DNA of 16,557 nucleotides from Magnetococcales bacterium. Its GTDB lineage: Bacteria; Pseudomonadota; Magnetococcia; Magnetococcales; DC0425bin3. The position numbers were made by a program, and so were the translations under genes. Positions 1 to 8,027 of the stretch are shown here, in pieces (within the stretch, counting starts at the first letter, position 1; each line of letters opens with the position of its first letter). The notes under the pieces are model-generated. The model searched no databases. It was not told where the DNA came from and worked only from the letters and a program-made list of their open reading frames with translations. The stretch lies in the NCBI GenBank assembly GCA_015229045.1, contig JADGCJ010000069.1, forward strand, positions 1 to 16,557, written 5' to 3'.

Positions 1-337
1 CCGGCTTGACCCTGTTTTAAGACTTCCGTTGCCGGGCCCAGGTCGGGGCCCCGCTCCGTCACCGTTTTAGGCGGCGGCGAGAGCTTCGCCGTAGAACTCG
101 TCGTTGGCAATTGTGGTTATGAGCCTGTTACGGCCGAACTCATGCCGGGTCGCCGTCAAAGCCTTTCGATACCCCGTCGAAGCCGTTTCACCCCCATGAG
201 GCGATCTTTTCCATCAACCTGCTACGTCCCGTTGGTAACACTTTTCGCCATCAAATTTCAAGTGCTGAATCAATCCCGCGCAAACTTTCTTGCTGCAACT
301 CTTGCCCAGGGTCGTCGGAATTTGGTAGAAATAGCCC
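1..337. other. Region upstream of murA without a convincing gene
   Basis: I see no recognisable complete gene here. A GC-rich start contains a small hairpin (CGGCGA at 75-80 with TCGCCG at 86-91). An open minus-strand stretch at 67-213 is listed separately as a possible remnant. No strong sigma-70 promoter stands out. TTGCCC at 302-307 with TAGAAA at 326-331 (really TAGAAA begins one to two bases off the best spacing) is too weak to call. The murA start has only a poor ribosome binding site (GGTAG about 9 bases upstream), so murA may be read from a promoter in this region that I cannot place. Confidence 0.5.
67..213 (-). pseudogene. Possible remnant of a minus-strand coding region
   Basis: Reading the minus strand, a frame stays open for 48 codons from just after a TGA (complement of 214-216) to a TAA stop (complement of 67-69). 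The peptide ends in RNRLITTIANDEFYGEALAAA-like residues (final part EFYGEALAAA). Codon third positions in the last 30 codons are mostly G or C, as in the real genes of this window, which is why it was noted. There is no ATG or GTG start; the only candidate is a TTG at 157-159, giving 30 residues. I recognise no family. It could be a decayed gene end, a piece of a dispersed repeat, or chance. Confidence 0.2.
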
Positions 338-1594
338 ATGGATAGAATTCTTGTACGCGGGGGTAAACCCCTTGTGGGGTCCATCCCCATCAGTGGCGCG
401 AAAAACGCCACCCTGCCGGCTTTGGCGGCTTCCTTGTTGACAGATAAGCCGCTGATGCTCTCCAACATTCCCCATCTGCGTGATGTTACCACCATGCTGG
501 AGCTGCTGGGCCAGCACGGGGCAGCCATCACCATTGATGAACGACTGGGCGTGGAGATCGATTGCTCGGGCATCCATAACACCCGCGCACCCTACGATCT
601 GGTCCGGACCATGCGGGCGTCGGTCCTGGTCATGGGCCCCCTGCTGGCCCGCCATGGTCAGGCGGAGATATCACTGCCGGGGGGGTGCGCCATTGGTACG
701 CGACCTGTCAATCTCCACCTCAAGGGATTGGAGAGCATGGGAGCGGAGGTTTGTCTGGAAGAGGGGTACATCAAGGTTCGGGCCAAGCGCCTGCACGGGG
801 CATCCATTGTCCTTGACCTGGTGACCGTGACCGGGACGGAAAACCTGATGATGGCCGCCGCCCTGGCCGATGGCCGTACTGTTCTGGAAAATGCCGCCTG
901 CGAACCTGAAGTGGTCGATCTGGCGCGACTCCTCAACAAAATGGGGGCGCGCATCGAAGGGGCCGGCACCAACAGCATCCGCATCGAGGGTGTCGAGCGT
1001 CTGCAGGGCGCACACCATCACATTCTGCCGGATCGTATCGAGACCGGAACGTTTATGATCGCAGCAGCCATCACCGGGGGAGATGTGACCCTGACACGCA
1101 CCGATCCTCACATTCTGGAGGCCCCTATCGCCAAACTCCGTCAAGCCGGGGTGGTGATCGAGGAGGGGCCGGACACCTTGCGCGTGACAACCTGCGGTTC
1201 CCTGCGCTCTGTCGATATCACCACGTTCCCCTATCCGGGTTTTCCAACCGACCTCCAGGCACAAATGCTGGTCCTGAACAGCATCTCGACTGGTACGGGT
1301 ACCGTGACGGAGACCATCTTCGAAAATCGCTTCATGCACGTGTCGGAATTGCAACGGTTGGGTGCCGATATCACGCTGCAGGGCAATACGGTCGTGGTTC
1401 GGGGTGGTGCCAAATTGCGCGGCGCACCCGTGATGGCCACGGATTTGCGGGCGTCGGCATCCCTGGTCCTGGCCGGCCTGGCGGCTTCCGGCGAAACCTA
1501 CATCTCCCGGGTCTATCACATCGATCGGGGTTATGAGCGCATTGAAGAGAAATTAATGGCCCTGGGGGCTGATATTCATCGCCTGAGCCATTGA
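338..1594 (+). CDS. murA: UDP-N-acetylglucosamine 1-carboxyvinyltransferase (MurA)
   Basis: MurA transfers the enolpyruvyl group of phosphoenolpyruvate to UDP-GlcNAc, the first committed cytoplasmic step of peptidoglycan synthesis. The 418-residue product has the usual family length (about 420) and covers the whole two-domain EPSP-synthase-like fold. Visible signatures: K22-N23 in the N-terminal SGAKNA segment, the catalytic loop [11 protein letters not shown] with Cys117 (equivalent of E. coli Cys115, the fosfomycin target), [11 protein letters not shown] with the catalytic-region Asp, and [13 protein letters not shown] near the C-terminus. The Cys makes the enzyme predictably fosfomycin-sensitive by family knowledge. 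The ATG at 338 gives the canonical N-terminus (MDRILVRGG), although its ribosome binding site is weak. hisD follows after a 129-base spacer. Confidence 0.97.
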   Translation: MDRILVRGGKPLVGSIPISGAKNATLPALAASLLTDKPLMLSNIPHLRDVTTMLELLGQHGAAITIDERLGVEIDCSGIHNTRAPYDLVRTMRASVLVMGPLLARHGQAEISLPGGCAIGTRPVNLHLKGLESMGAEVCLEEGYIKVRAKRLHGASIVLDLVTVTGTENLMMAAALADGRTVLENAACEPEVVDLARLLNKMGARIEGAGTNSIRIEGVERLQGAHHHILPDRIETGTFMIAAAITGGDVTLTRTDPHILEAPIAKLRQAGVVIEEGPDTLRVTTCGSLRSVDITTFPYPGFPTDLQAQMLVLNSISTGTGTVTETIFENRFMHVSELQRLGADITLQGNTVVVRGGAKLRGAPVMATDLRASASLVLAGLAASGETYISRVYHIDRGYERIEEKLMALGADIHRLSH

Positions 1595-1723
1595 ATTGTG
1601 CCGTTTTGTTACCGTGTGAGTCACGTAGCGACTTTCACCGGGGGGCTCCCGGCTGTGGATGTCGGCTCTCTCGCTTTGACTTCGTTCGTTGCTTTCAACC
1701 CGGACCCCGTGCAGGAGATTTCC

Positions 1724-3055
1724 ATGTCCCGGACTTCCGTGCGTCGTCTTGATTCAAAATCTTCTTGTTTCTATGATGATTTTGATCGACTTTTGCGTTG
1801 GGAAAGCGGGGAGATGTCGGTTGTGGAACAGACCGTGGCCGACATCATCGCCACCGTGCGACAGACAGGCGATCAGGCCCTGATCGAGTATACCCGCCGC
1901 TTCGATCGGGTCGACCTTACCCCCGCAACCCTGGCCTTTTCCCGGGTGGAAATCGACCGCATCGCCAACCAGACCACGTCTGGAGAACGGGCAGCCCTGG
2001 AACTGGCCGCAGAACGCATCCAGGCCTATCATCGGTGGCAGATGCCGGAGATGGGTGTCCACTCTTTTCGCGATGCCACAGGTACTCTGCTGGGACAACG
2101 CCTGACACCTCTGCAACGGGTGGGCGTGTACGTTCCGGGTGGTTTGGCCACCTATCCTTCCACCGTTCTCATGAACGCCATTCCTGCCCGCGTAGCCGGG
2201 GTGACCGATCTGGCCATGGTGGTGCCGACACCGGATGGTGTTGTCAATCCCCTGCTCCTGATGGCAGCCCGGATTGCCGGAATCGAACAGATCTTTCGCA
2301 TCGGGGGTGCCCAGGCGGTGGCCGCCTTGGCCCTGGGGACCCAGACGATTCCATCGGTCGACAAGATTGTTGGTCCGGGGAACATCTATGTCGCCACGGC
2401 CAAACGACAACTTTTCGGGCAGGTGGGCATCGACATGCTCGCCGGTCCTTCGGAAATTCTGATCATTGCCGATCACGACAACGATCCATCCTGGTTGGCG
2501 GCGGACCTTCTCTCCCAGGCTGAACACGATGCGTCGGCCCAGGCCATCCTCATGACCGATTCATCCAGCCTGGCCGACGCCGTGGAACAGGCCCTGACAG
2601 ATCATCTTGTCATTTTGGGACGCCGTGCCATTTGCGAACGATCCCTGGCCGGACGTGGGGCCATCATTCTTGTCAAAGATTTGTACGAGGCCTGTGTGTT
2701 GGCAACACGGGTTGCTCCCGAACACCTGGAACTGGCCGTCGCCGATCCGGAGAGCCTCTTGCCCCACATCGGCAGCGCCGGGGCCATCTTTCTGGGACGC
2801 CATACCCCGGAAGCGATAGGAGACTACGTTGCCGGTCCCAGCCACGTCCTGCCGACGAGTGGTACGGCGCGTTTTTCCAGTCCCTTGGGCGTGTTCGATT
2901 TTATAAAACGCACCAGTCTGATGGGTTGCACGAAGGCCTCGCTGGATGCCCTTGCTCCGTCCGCTTCCCGTCTGGCGGCAAGTGAGGGTTTGACGGCCCA
3001 CCAATTGAGTCTTGATCTGCGCCGCTCACTCGTTGTCGCCTCGCATCCATCTTGA
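1724..3055 (+). CDS. hisD: Histidinol dehydrogenase (HisD)
   Basis: HisD is a zinc enzyme that oxidises L-histidinol to L-histidine in two NAD-dependent steps, the end of histidine synthesis. The 443-residue protein is of normal length. The expected residues are all present: zinc ligands Gln265 and His268 (LLSQAEHD), Asp367 (IGDYVAGPSHVLPT) and His426 (LTAHQLSLDLR), and the catalytic Glu333-His334 pair (VAPEHLEL). They sit 6-7 residues after the E. coli numbers. The AGPSEILIIAD signature is also seen. I chose ATG 1724 because it has a good ribosome binding site (AGGAGA at 1713-1718) and gives the right N-terminus. The frame is open back to a GTG at 1598, but that would add 42 non-conserved residues. 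No hisG lies between murA and hisD. Confidence 0.96.
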   Translation: MSRTSVRRLDSKSSCFYDDFDRLLRWESGEMSVVEQTVADIIATVRQTGDQALIEYTRRFDRVDLTPATLAFSRVEIDRIANQTTSGERAALELAAERIQAYHRWQMPEMGVHSFRDATGTLLGQRLTPLQRVGVYVPGGLATYPSTVLMNAIPARVAGVTDLAMVVPTPDGVVNPLLLMAARIAGIEQIFRIGGAQAVAALALGTQTIPSVDKIVGPGNIYVATAKRQLFGQVGIDMLAGPSEILIIADHDNDPSWLAADLLSQAEHDASAQAILMTDSSSLADAVEQALTDHLVILGRRAICERSLAGRGAIILVKDLYEACVLATRVAPEHLELAVADPESLLPHIGSAGAIFLGRHTPEAIGDYVAGPSHVLPTSGTARFSSPLGVFDFIKRTSLMGCTKASLDALAPSASRLAASEGLTAHQLSLDLRRSLVVASHPS

Positions 3056-3184
3056 TCTGGAATTGGAATCAACCCTCTGGCTGAGTTTTTGCTAGGACTC
3101 CTTCCTGATGCAAGAGAACCACTGAGCGTTCAGGGTTTTTGTGCAGGGTCTGTTTTCGATAGAGACAAGCAAAGGAGTTCACTT

Positions 3185-4429
3185 ATGAGAAAAATGACAA
3201 AATCGCTCCTGGTCCTGGCTGCTGCCTTGACCGGGAGTACCGCTCACGCAGCCGATGTTTACACCTTTACGGCCACTTCGGGAGCACAGACAGGCTCCGT
3301 GAGCCGGAACGACCTGGAGAGCCTGGTCACCACCCCCATTGAAAGTTTGAACATCGCTGGTTACACGACCAGCTCAGCGGCCACCGCCGTCATGAATCTG
3401 CGCGGTGTGACGGCCAATTCGACCTACCTGGCCAATTCGTCGGCATTGCAGTTCAGCATCCCCACACTGGGTATCAGCCAGACATTCAATGGGGCGACAC
3501 GCAGCGAAAGCCAGAGCATGTTGAAGGATTGGTTCAAGAACAATCCGGATCTCCTCTCCAAACTGTTTCGTGAATACGCCAAATCGACCCCCATCGATCC
3601 CATTGCCGGCAACCCGAACAGCTTGATGTCGCAGATGGCGGCGACCGATTTCATGAGTGCCACCGGAATCGGCTTGAACGAAAAAGAGATCGAACAAACT
3701 GGCGAGGCCGAAAAATCCGGCGAGACCGGCGGCACAGTCACCAACCCCGGATTGTTTGGTGCTGAAATACGCTATGGACAGTTCAGCAGCAACGGTTTCA
3801 AGACAACGACGACCACGTTGCCACTCTCCTACGCGAAAAAGATCGACAAGTTTACTCTGCTTGTCGATGCCCCCCTCACCATGATCGAAACTGAATCGTC
3901 CAAATCCTACAGCGGCACTTTGGGGATTGGGCTTAAGACTCCCATTCAAAAAGGTTGGAACATCACCGGCTACCTGCGTGACGGTGTGGGGGGATCGAGG
4001 GACATGGGGGCCATTTCCGGCGTCTATTCCGGGTCGCTCATCAGCGATTTCACCTACCGGGTTCCGGATGACGGTTCAAAGATCATGATGGGTAACATGG
4101 TCAGCTACATGAAGACCTACGCCATCGAAGTCGGGGGATACAAGACCGATTATGATTTGAGCAACTATGTTCTCAGAAATGGTCTTGCCTATGAAAGAAA
4201 ATTGCCCACCGACATTATTTCCAAGAAAGTAACGGGGGAGGTCTTTGCGGTCAATACCTACTTTGGTGGCGACGATGTGTACATCAACAGTTCGACCGAT
4301 GTCGGCTTTGCTCTCGCCACGGACATGACCATTGGCAACTATACCTACAAGGATAACAAGCTTGGCCTGACCTACACGTTTGGTGGAGGATATACCGGCT
4401 TCAGGGTCAATTACGGCTACAAATTCTGA
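3185..4429 (+). CDS. Putative outer-membrane beta-barrel protein of unknown function
   Basis: The 414-residue product starts with a clear Sec signal peptide: positive MRKMTK, a Leu/Ala core and a likely cleavage after AHA (residue 22). The mature part seems to have two regions. Residues 23 to about 185 are polar, rich in Ser, Thr, Asn and Ala, and end in a Gly/Glu/Thr linker. From about residue 189 to the end come alternating hydrophobic and polar strands rich in Gly, Tyr, Thr and Phe. The protein ends in VNYGYKF; a terminal Phe is the usual outer-membrane insertion signal of barrel proteins. The start has a strong ribosome binding site (AAAGGAG at 3171-3177). The function is not recognised; possibilities are a porin-like or autotransporter-like protein with a short exposed domain. 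The export and barrel calls are firmer than any role. Confidence 0.7.
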   Translation: MRKMTKSLLVLAAALTGSTAHAADVYTFTATSGAQTGSVSRNDLESLVTTPIESLNIAGYTTSSAATAVMNLRGVTANSTYLANSSALQFSIPTLGISQTFNGATRSESQSMLKDWFKNNPDLLSKLFREYAKSTPIDPIAGNPNSLMSQMAATDFMSATGIGLNEKEIEQTGEAEKSGETGGTVTNPGLFGAEIRYGQFSSNGFKTTTTTLPLSYAKKIDKFTLLVDAPLTMIETESSKSYSGTLGIGLKTPIQKGWNITGYLRDGVGGSRDMGAISGVYSGSLISDFTYRVPDDGSKIMMGNMVSYMKTYAIEVGGYKTDYDLSNYVLRNGLAYERKLPTDIISKKVTGEVFAVNTYFGGDDVYINSSTDVGFALATDMTIGNYTYKDNKLGLTYTFGGGYTGFRVNYGYKF

Positions 4430-4463
4430 ACTATCAGAATGTGTGGCTTGACAAAAGAATCGC

Positions 4464-4492
4464 TTGACAAGCTGGCCGGGCGTGTCCATATT
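4464..4492 (+). promoter_or_regulatory. Candidate sigma-70 promoter for the small exported Cys protein
   Basis: A perfect -35 box TTGACA (4464-4469) is followed, after 17 bases, by CATATT (4487-4492), which matches the -10 consensus at four of six positions. Initiation would fall near 4499, about 30 bases before the GTG start at 4529. A second TTGACA lies just upstream at 4448-4453. This suggests the small gene can be transcribed independently of the barrel gene before it. Confidence 0.5.
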
Positions 4493-4528
4493 CGGGCGAG
4501 TTTAAATCCAAGCATGGGAGTGAATACT

Positions 4529-4792
4529 GTGAAATTTAAACACGCTGCGATTGCCCTTGTTGGTTCGATGCTGCTGAGCGGTATGGCCTATGCCGGTGCC
4601 GACGATATGAAGTGGATCTCGAAGTGTCTGAACGACAATGCCGACGCCAAAGTGGCCCCCGATGTCGTCAGCAAATATTGCACCTGCATGAACGACAAAA
4701 TGAGCGAAGGTGAGACGCAGTCGATCACCCAGTGGGAGAAGTCGCATCCCCAGGAGAGAACTGCGTGCGAGAAAGCGGCCGGCTGGAACTGA
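4529..4792 (+). CDS. Small exported four-cysteine protein, function unknown
   Basis: I place the start at GTG 4529, which has a good ribosome binding site (GGGAG at 4516-4520, 8 bases away) and gives a clean signal peptide (MKFKHAAIALVGSMLL, cleavage probably after AYA at residue 22). An in-frame ATG at 4514 and one at 4439 are possible but place extra polar residues before the signal. The 87-residue product has a mature part of about 65 residues with four cysteines at 33, 51, 53 and 80, the middle two in KYCTCMNDKM. In the oxidising periplasm these could form two disulfides; a metal-binding role is also possible. I do not recognise a named family. It follows the barrel gene by 99 bases and has its own candidate promoter. 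Confidence 0.72.
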   Translation: MKFKHAAIALVGSMLLSGMAYAGADDMKWISKCLNDNADAKVAPDVVSKYCTCMNDKMSEGETQSITQWEKSHPQERTACEKAAGWN

Positions 4793-4838
4793 GGGTCTGG
4801 TGCCTGGAACAGTTAACTGGTTGTGACCGTTGCAAGCG

Positions 4839-4869
4839 TGGCCGTTCCTGCCTTGGCAAGGAACGGCCA
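4839..4869 (+). terminator. Strong hairpin, probable transcription terminator or boundary
   Basis: TGGCCGTTCCT (4839-4849) pairs perfectly with AGGAACGGCCA (4859-4869), an 11-bp stem, and inner GCC/GGC pairing can extend it with one bulge. It is followed by TGTCGTTCTTG, which is only moderately T-rich, so efficiency as an intrinsic terminator is uncertain. It lies between the small exported protein and the sugar operon and separates the two blocks. Confidence 0.5.
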
Positions 4870-4931
4870 TGTCGTTCTTGATCTGTAGGGGAGTGTATTC
4901 GGGGGGGAGTTTTGTTCAGGGGATTTTTCAC

Positions 4932-5702
4932 ATGAAGGCAGTGATTCTGGCCGGTGGCCTGGGGACACGGTTGAGCGAAGAGACGGACACCAAGCCGAAG
5001 CCCATGGTGGAGATTGGCGATAAGCCCATTCTCTGGCATATCATGAAAATCTATTCAAGCCACGGTATCCACGATTTCATCATTTGTTGTGGTTACAAGG
5101 GATACATGATCAAGGAGTATTTCTCCAATTATCTCCTGCATGTTTCCGATGTCACCTTCAATCTTGTCGACAATAACGTCGAATTCCACAACTGTCACAC
5201 CGAACCCTGGCGCATCACCCTGGTGGATACGGGCGTCGAGAGCATGACCGGGGGGCGGTTGCGCCGGGTGCGCCGCTATGTGGAGCAGGATTCCTGCTTT
5301 TGTTTCACCTACGGGGACGGCGTCGCCGACATCGACATCAGCGCGACCATCGCCTACCATCACCAGCATGGCAAGCTGGCCACGATGACCACCACCCGCC
5401 CCGTGGCCCGGTTTGGCGCCGTCGAGGAGGAGAATGGCTGCGTCAAACGCTTCAAGGAGAAAGCATCCGGCGATCAGGGGCTGATCAACGGCGGTTTCTT
5501 TGTCCTGTCGCCCAAGGTGATCGATCTCATTGCTGACGACATGACGGTCTGGGAACAGGATCCCCTGGAGGCGTTGGTCGAGCAACAGCAGCTGATGTCC
5601 TACCAGCACGACGGATTCTGGCAACCCATGGATACCCTGCGCGACAAACGCTACCTGGAAGGCCTGTGGCAGAGCGGCCAGGCCCCCTGGAGACGCTGGT
5701 GA
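4932..5702 (+). CDS. rfbF: Glucose-1-phosphate cytidylyltransferase (RfbF)
   Basis: This enzyme joins CTP and alpha-D-glucose 1-phosphate to give CDP-glucose, the entry to CDP-deoxysugar pathways. The 256-residue product matches the family length. The N-terminus carries the nucleotidyltransferase signature (MKAVILAGGLGTRLSEET, then KPKPMVEIGDKPILWHIM). Further family features are FIICCGYKGYMIKEYF, CFTYGDGVADID with the metal-binding Asp region, and NGGFFVLSPKV. ATG 4932 has a good ribosome binding site (AGGGGA at 4918-4923); the frame is open further upstream but without support. It is the first gene of a five-gene run and overlaps the next gene by 4 bases (GTGA), so the two are almost certainly co-translated. 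Pairing with a CDP-glucose dehydratase confirms CTP rather than TTP chemistry. Confidence 0.95.
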   Translation: MKAVILAGGLGTRLSEETDTKPKPMVEIGDKPILWHIMKIYSSHGIHDFIICCGYKGYMIKEYFSNYLLHVSDVTFNLVDNNVEFHNCHTEPWRITLVDTGVESMTGGRLRRVRRYVEQDSCFCFTYGDGVADIDISATIAYHHQHGKLATMTTTRPVARFGAVEEENGCVKRFKEKASGDQGLINGGFFVLSPKVIDLIADDMTVWEQDPLEALVEQQQLMSYQHDGFWQPMDTLRDKRYLEGLWQSGQAPWRRW

Positions 5703-6796
5703 TCACCCCTGTGTTCTGGCAAGGAAAGCGCGTTCTGGTCACGGGCCATACAGGCTTCATGGGCGGGTGGCTGACCCTGTGGCTCGCGCATCTGGGGGCA
5801 CGGGTGACCGGCTATGCCCTCGCGCCACCCAGCCAGCCTAACCTGTTCGAGGTGGCACGGGTCGCCGACGGCGTCCGCCACGAGATCGGTGACATTGGCG
5901 AGGCGGAACGGCTGCAAAGGCTCGTGCAGGAGGTGCAACCCGAGGTGGTTTTTCATCTGGCGGCACAACCCCTGGTCCGCTACTCCTACCAGGCGCCGGT
6001 CGAAACCTACGCCAGCAACGTCATGGGCACCCTCCATGTGCTGGAAGCGATCCGCCATGCCGGGGGGGTACGCGCCGCCGTGCTGGTGACCACGGACAAG
6101 TGTTACGAAAACAACGGCTGGCACTGGGGCTATCGGGAGATCGATCGGCTGGGCGGCCATGACCCCTACAGCAGCAGCAAGGCCGCCGCCGAGATTCTCA
6201 TCGGCTCCTACCGGCACTCTTATTTTACCCCCGGGGAGGGTGGCACACGACCCCCGGCCATAGCCTCGGTGCGGGTCGGCAACATCATCGGCGGGGGGGA
6301 TTGGGCAACGGATCGACTCATCCCCGACATCATGCGCTCGTTTTCCAAGGGTGAGCCGGTCTTGATCCGCAATCCGGCCATGACCCGCCCGTGGCAACAT
6401 GTCCTCGAACCTCTGCGCGGCTACCTGATGCTGGCCGAACAACTGTGCCACGCAACCGATGGTCATACCTTCGCCGAGGCCTGGAATTTTGGTCCCGATG
6501 ACAGCGATGCCAAACCCGTCATCTGGATCGTCGAGCAGCTGGTCAAACGCTGGGGAGAGGGTGCGGCCTGGACACTGGACCAGGGGGCACACCCCCACGA
6601 GGCGACCCTGCTCAAACTGGACAGCAGCAAGGCCAAGGCCCGCCTCAAGTGGTTTCCGGCCTGGAACCTCGACCAGGTTTTGACCCATACCCTGGAGTGG
6701 TATCGTCGCCATGGCCGTCGCGAGGATATGCGCGCTGTCTGTATGGAACAAATCGCGTCCTACCAGGAGATAAGCTCCCGCCATGACCATGCCTGA
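5699..6796 (+). CDS. rfbG: CDP-glucose 4,6-dehydratase (RfbG)
   Basis: The enzyme converts CDP-glucose to CDP-4-dehydro-6-deoxyglucose with tightly bound NAD. The 365-residue product is an extended short-chain dehydrogenase: NAD-binding VTGHTGFMGGW near residue 16, HLAAQPLVRYSY, the catalytic TTDKCYEN, and the Tyr157-x3-Lys161 pair in DPYSSSKAAAE. The NIIGGGDW and RPWQHVLEPLRGY segments are typical of this subfamily. I chose GTG 5699 (GGAG at 5689-5692, spacing 6) because it overlaps the rfbF stop as GTGA and gives the expected N-terminus. An ATG at 5666 would put 11 extra residues inside the rfbF coding end. It overlaps the next gene by 14 bases, or 8 if that gene starts at 6789. Confidence 0.94.
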   Translation: MITPVFWQGKRVLVTGHTGFMGGWLTLWLAHLGARVTGYALAPPSQPNLFEVARVADGVRHEIGDIGEAERLQRLVQEVQPEVVFHLAAQPLVRYSYQAPVETYASNVMGTLHVLEAIRHAGGVRAAVLVTTDKCYENNGWHWGYREIDRLGGHDPYSSSKAAAEILIGSYRHSYFTPGEGGTRPPAIASVRVGNIIGGGDWATDRLIPDIMRSFSKGEPVLIRNPAMTRPWQHVLEPLRGYLMLAEQLCHATDGHTFAEAWNFGPDDSDAKPVIWIVEQLVKRWGEGAAWTLDQGAHPHEATLLKLDSSKAKARLKWFPAWNLDQVLTHTLEWYRRHGRREDMRAVCMEQIASYQEISSRHDHA

Positions 6797-8015
6797 ATGC
6801 CGCTTTTGTGGTCGGCCCGTCCGCGTCATCTTGGCCGATCTGGGACGAAGCCCGCTCTCCAACGGCTTTTTGAAGCCGGAGCAGCTGGACCGGGAAGAGC
6901 CTTTCTTTCCGCTCTGCGCGAGGGTCTGTGCATCCTGTTTTCTCGTCCAGCTGGAGGAGTTCGCCACGCCGGACCATATTTTCAGCGACTATGCCTATTT
7001 TTCCTCCTTTTCCGACTCCTGGCTCCGGCATATGGACGCCTACGCCGGGCGGATGGTCCAAAAATTGGGGCTGCATGGCGGCAGTCAGGTGATCGAAATC
7101 GCCAGCAACGATGGCTATCTGCTGCAATTTTTCCAGCAGCGGGGCGTTCCTGTCCTGGGGGTGGAGCCGGCGGCCAATGTGGCGCGTTCGGCCATCGACA
7201 AGGGCATCGCCACCTGGGTGCGTTTTTTTGGTACGGAGACGGCCCGGATGCTGGCCGGGCAAGCCTTCCAGGCCGACCTGCTGATCGGCAACAATGTGCT
7301 GGCCCACGTTCCCGACCTGAATGATTTTGTCGCCGGCCTGAAGATTGCCCTGAAGCCTGCCGGTGTCATCACCATGGAGTTTCCCCATCTCCAGAGGTTG
7401 GTCGAGGGCAATCAGTTTGACACCATCTACCATGAACACTTCTCCTATTTCTCCCTGCTGACCGTGCGGGAGGTGTTTGCCAAACATGGCTTGGTCATCC
7501 ACGATGTCGACGAACTGCCTACGCACGGTGGCTCGTTGCGTATTCATGCCTCCCATCGGGAAGATGCCAGCAAGACCGTTTCTGTCGCCGTGACGGAGCT
7601 GGCCCAGAGGGAGCGCAGTCTGGGCTATGACCGTATCGAGACTTATGGCGCATTTCAAAAGCAGGTGGAGCGGATTCGTGACGATCTTGTCAAATTTCTC
7701 CACGAAGCCCGGATGGCCGGTCGCACGGTGGTGGGGTATGGCGCCCCGGCGAAGGGCAATACGCTGCTCAACTATTGTGGCGTGACGCCGGAGTCGATCC
7801 CCTTCACGGTGGATCGCAACCCGCACAAGCAGGGTCTCTATCTGCCGGGAACGCGAATCCCCATCCGGGCGCCGGAGGCGATCACCGAGGCGCGGCCCGA
7901 CTACATCCTGATCCTGCCCTGGAACTTGCAGGAGGAGATCATCGCCCAGCTGGCCCAGGTGCGGGAGTGGGGGGGGCGGTTTGTCATCGCGGTTCCGGAA
8001 CTGCGCATCCTTTGA
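6783..8015 (+). CDS. Sugar C-methyltransferase, TylC3/KijD1 type (acts on a 4-keto-6-deoxy sugar nucleotide)
   Basis: The 410-residue protein has the three-part layout of NDP-hexose 3-C-methyltransferases. An N-terminal zinc domain has Cys6-x2-Cys9 and Cys49-x2-Cys52. A SAM-binding domain carries VIEIASNDGY at residues 103-112. A C-terminal domain contains GYGAPAKGNTLLNY and ends in an ILPWNLQEEI segment. The YHEH motif at 216-219 corresponds to the catalytic Tyr/Glu/His segment of TcaB9/KijD1. Family chemistry is SAM-dependent methylation at C3 of a 4-ketosugar through an enolate. Directly after rfbG, its likely substrate is CDP-4-dehydro-6-deoxyglucose; no 2- or 3-deoxygenating enzyme is present. 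Start 6783 (ATG) or 6789 (ATG) both fit. The C3 position is inferred from the family, not visible. Confidence 0.9.
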   Translation: MTMPECRFCGRPVRVILADLGRSPLSNGFLKPEQLDREEPFFPLCARVCASCFLVQLEEFATPDHIFSDYAYFSSFSDSWLRHMDAYAGRMVQKLGLHGGSQVIEIASNDGYLLQFFQQRGVPVLGVEPAANVARSAIDKGIATWVRFFGTETARMLAGQAFQADLLIGNNVLAHVPDLNDFVAGLKIALKPAGVITMEFPHLQRLVEGNQFDTIYHEHFSYFSLLTVREVFAKHGLVIHDVDELPTHGGSLRIHASHREDASKTVSVAVTELAQRERSLGYDRIETYGAFQKQVERIRDDLVKFLHEARMAGRTVVGYGAPAKGNTLLNYCGVTPESIPFTVDRNPHKQGLYLPGTRIPIRAPEAITEARPDYILILPWNLQEEIIAQLAQVREWGGRFVIAVPELRIL

Positions 8016-8027
8016 GACGAGGCGACC

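Noticed and set aside
1598..1723. 42-residue N-terminal extension of HisD from a GTG
   Set aside because: No ribosome binding site and no family similarity; ATG 1724 has AGGAGA and gives the normal HisD length.
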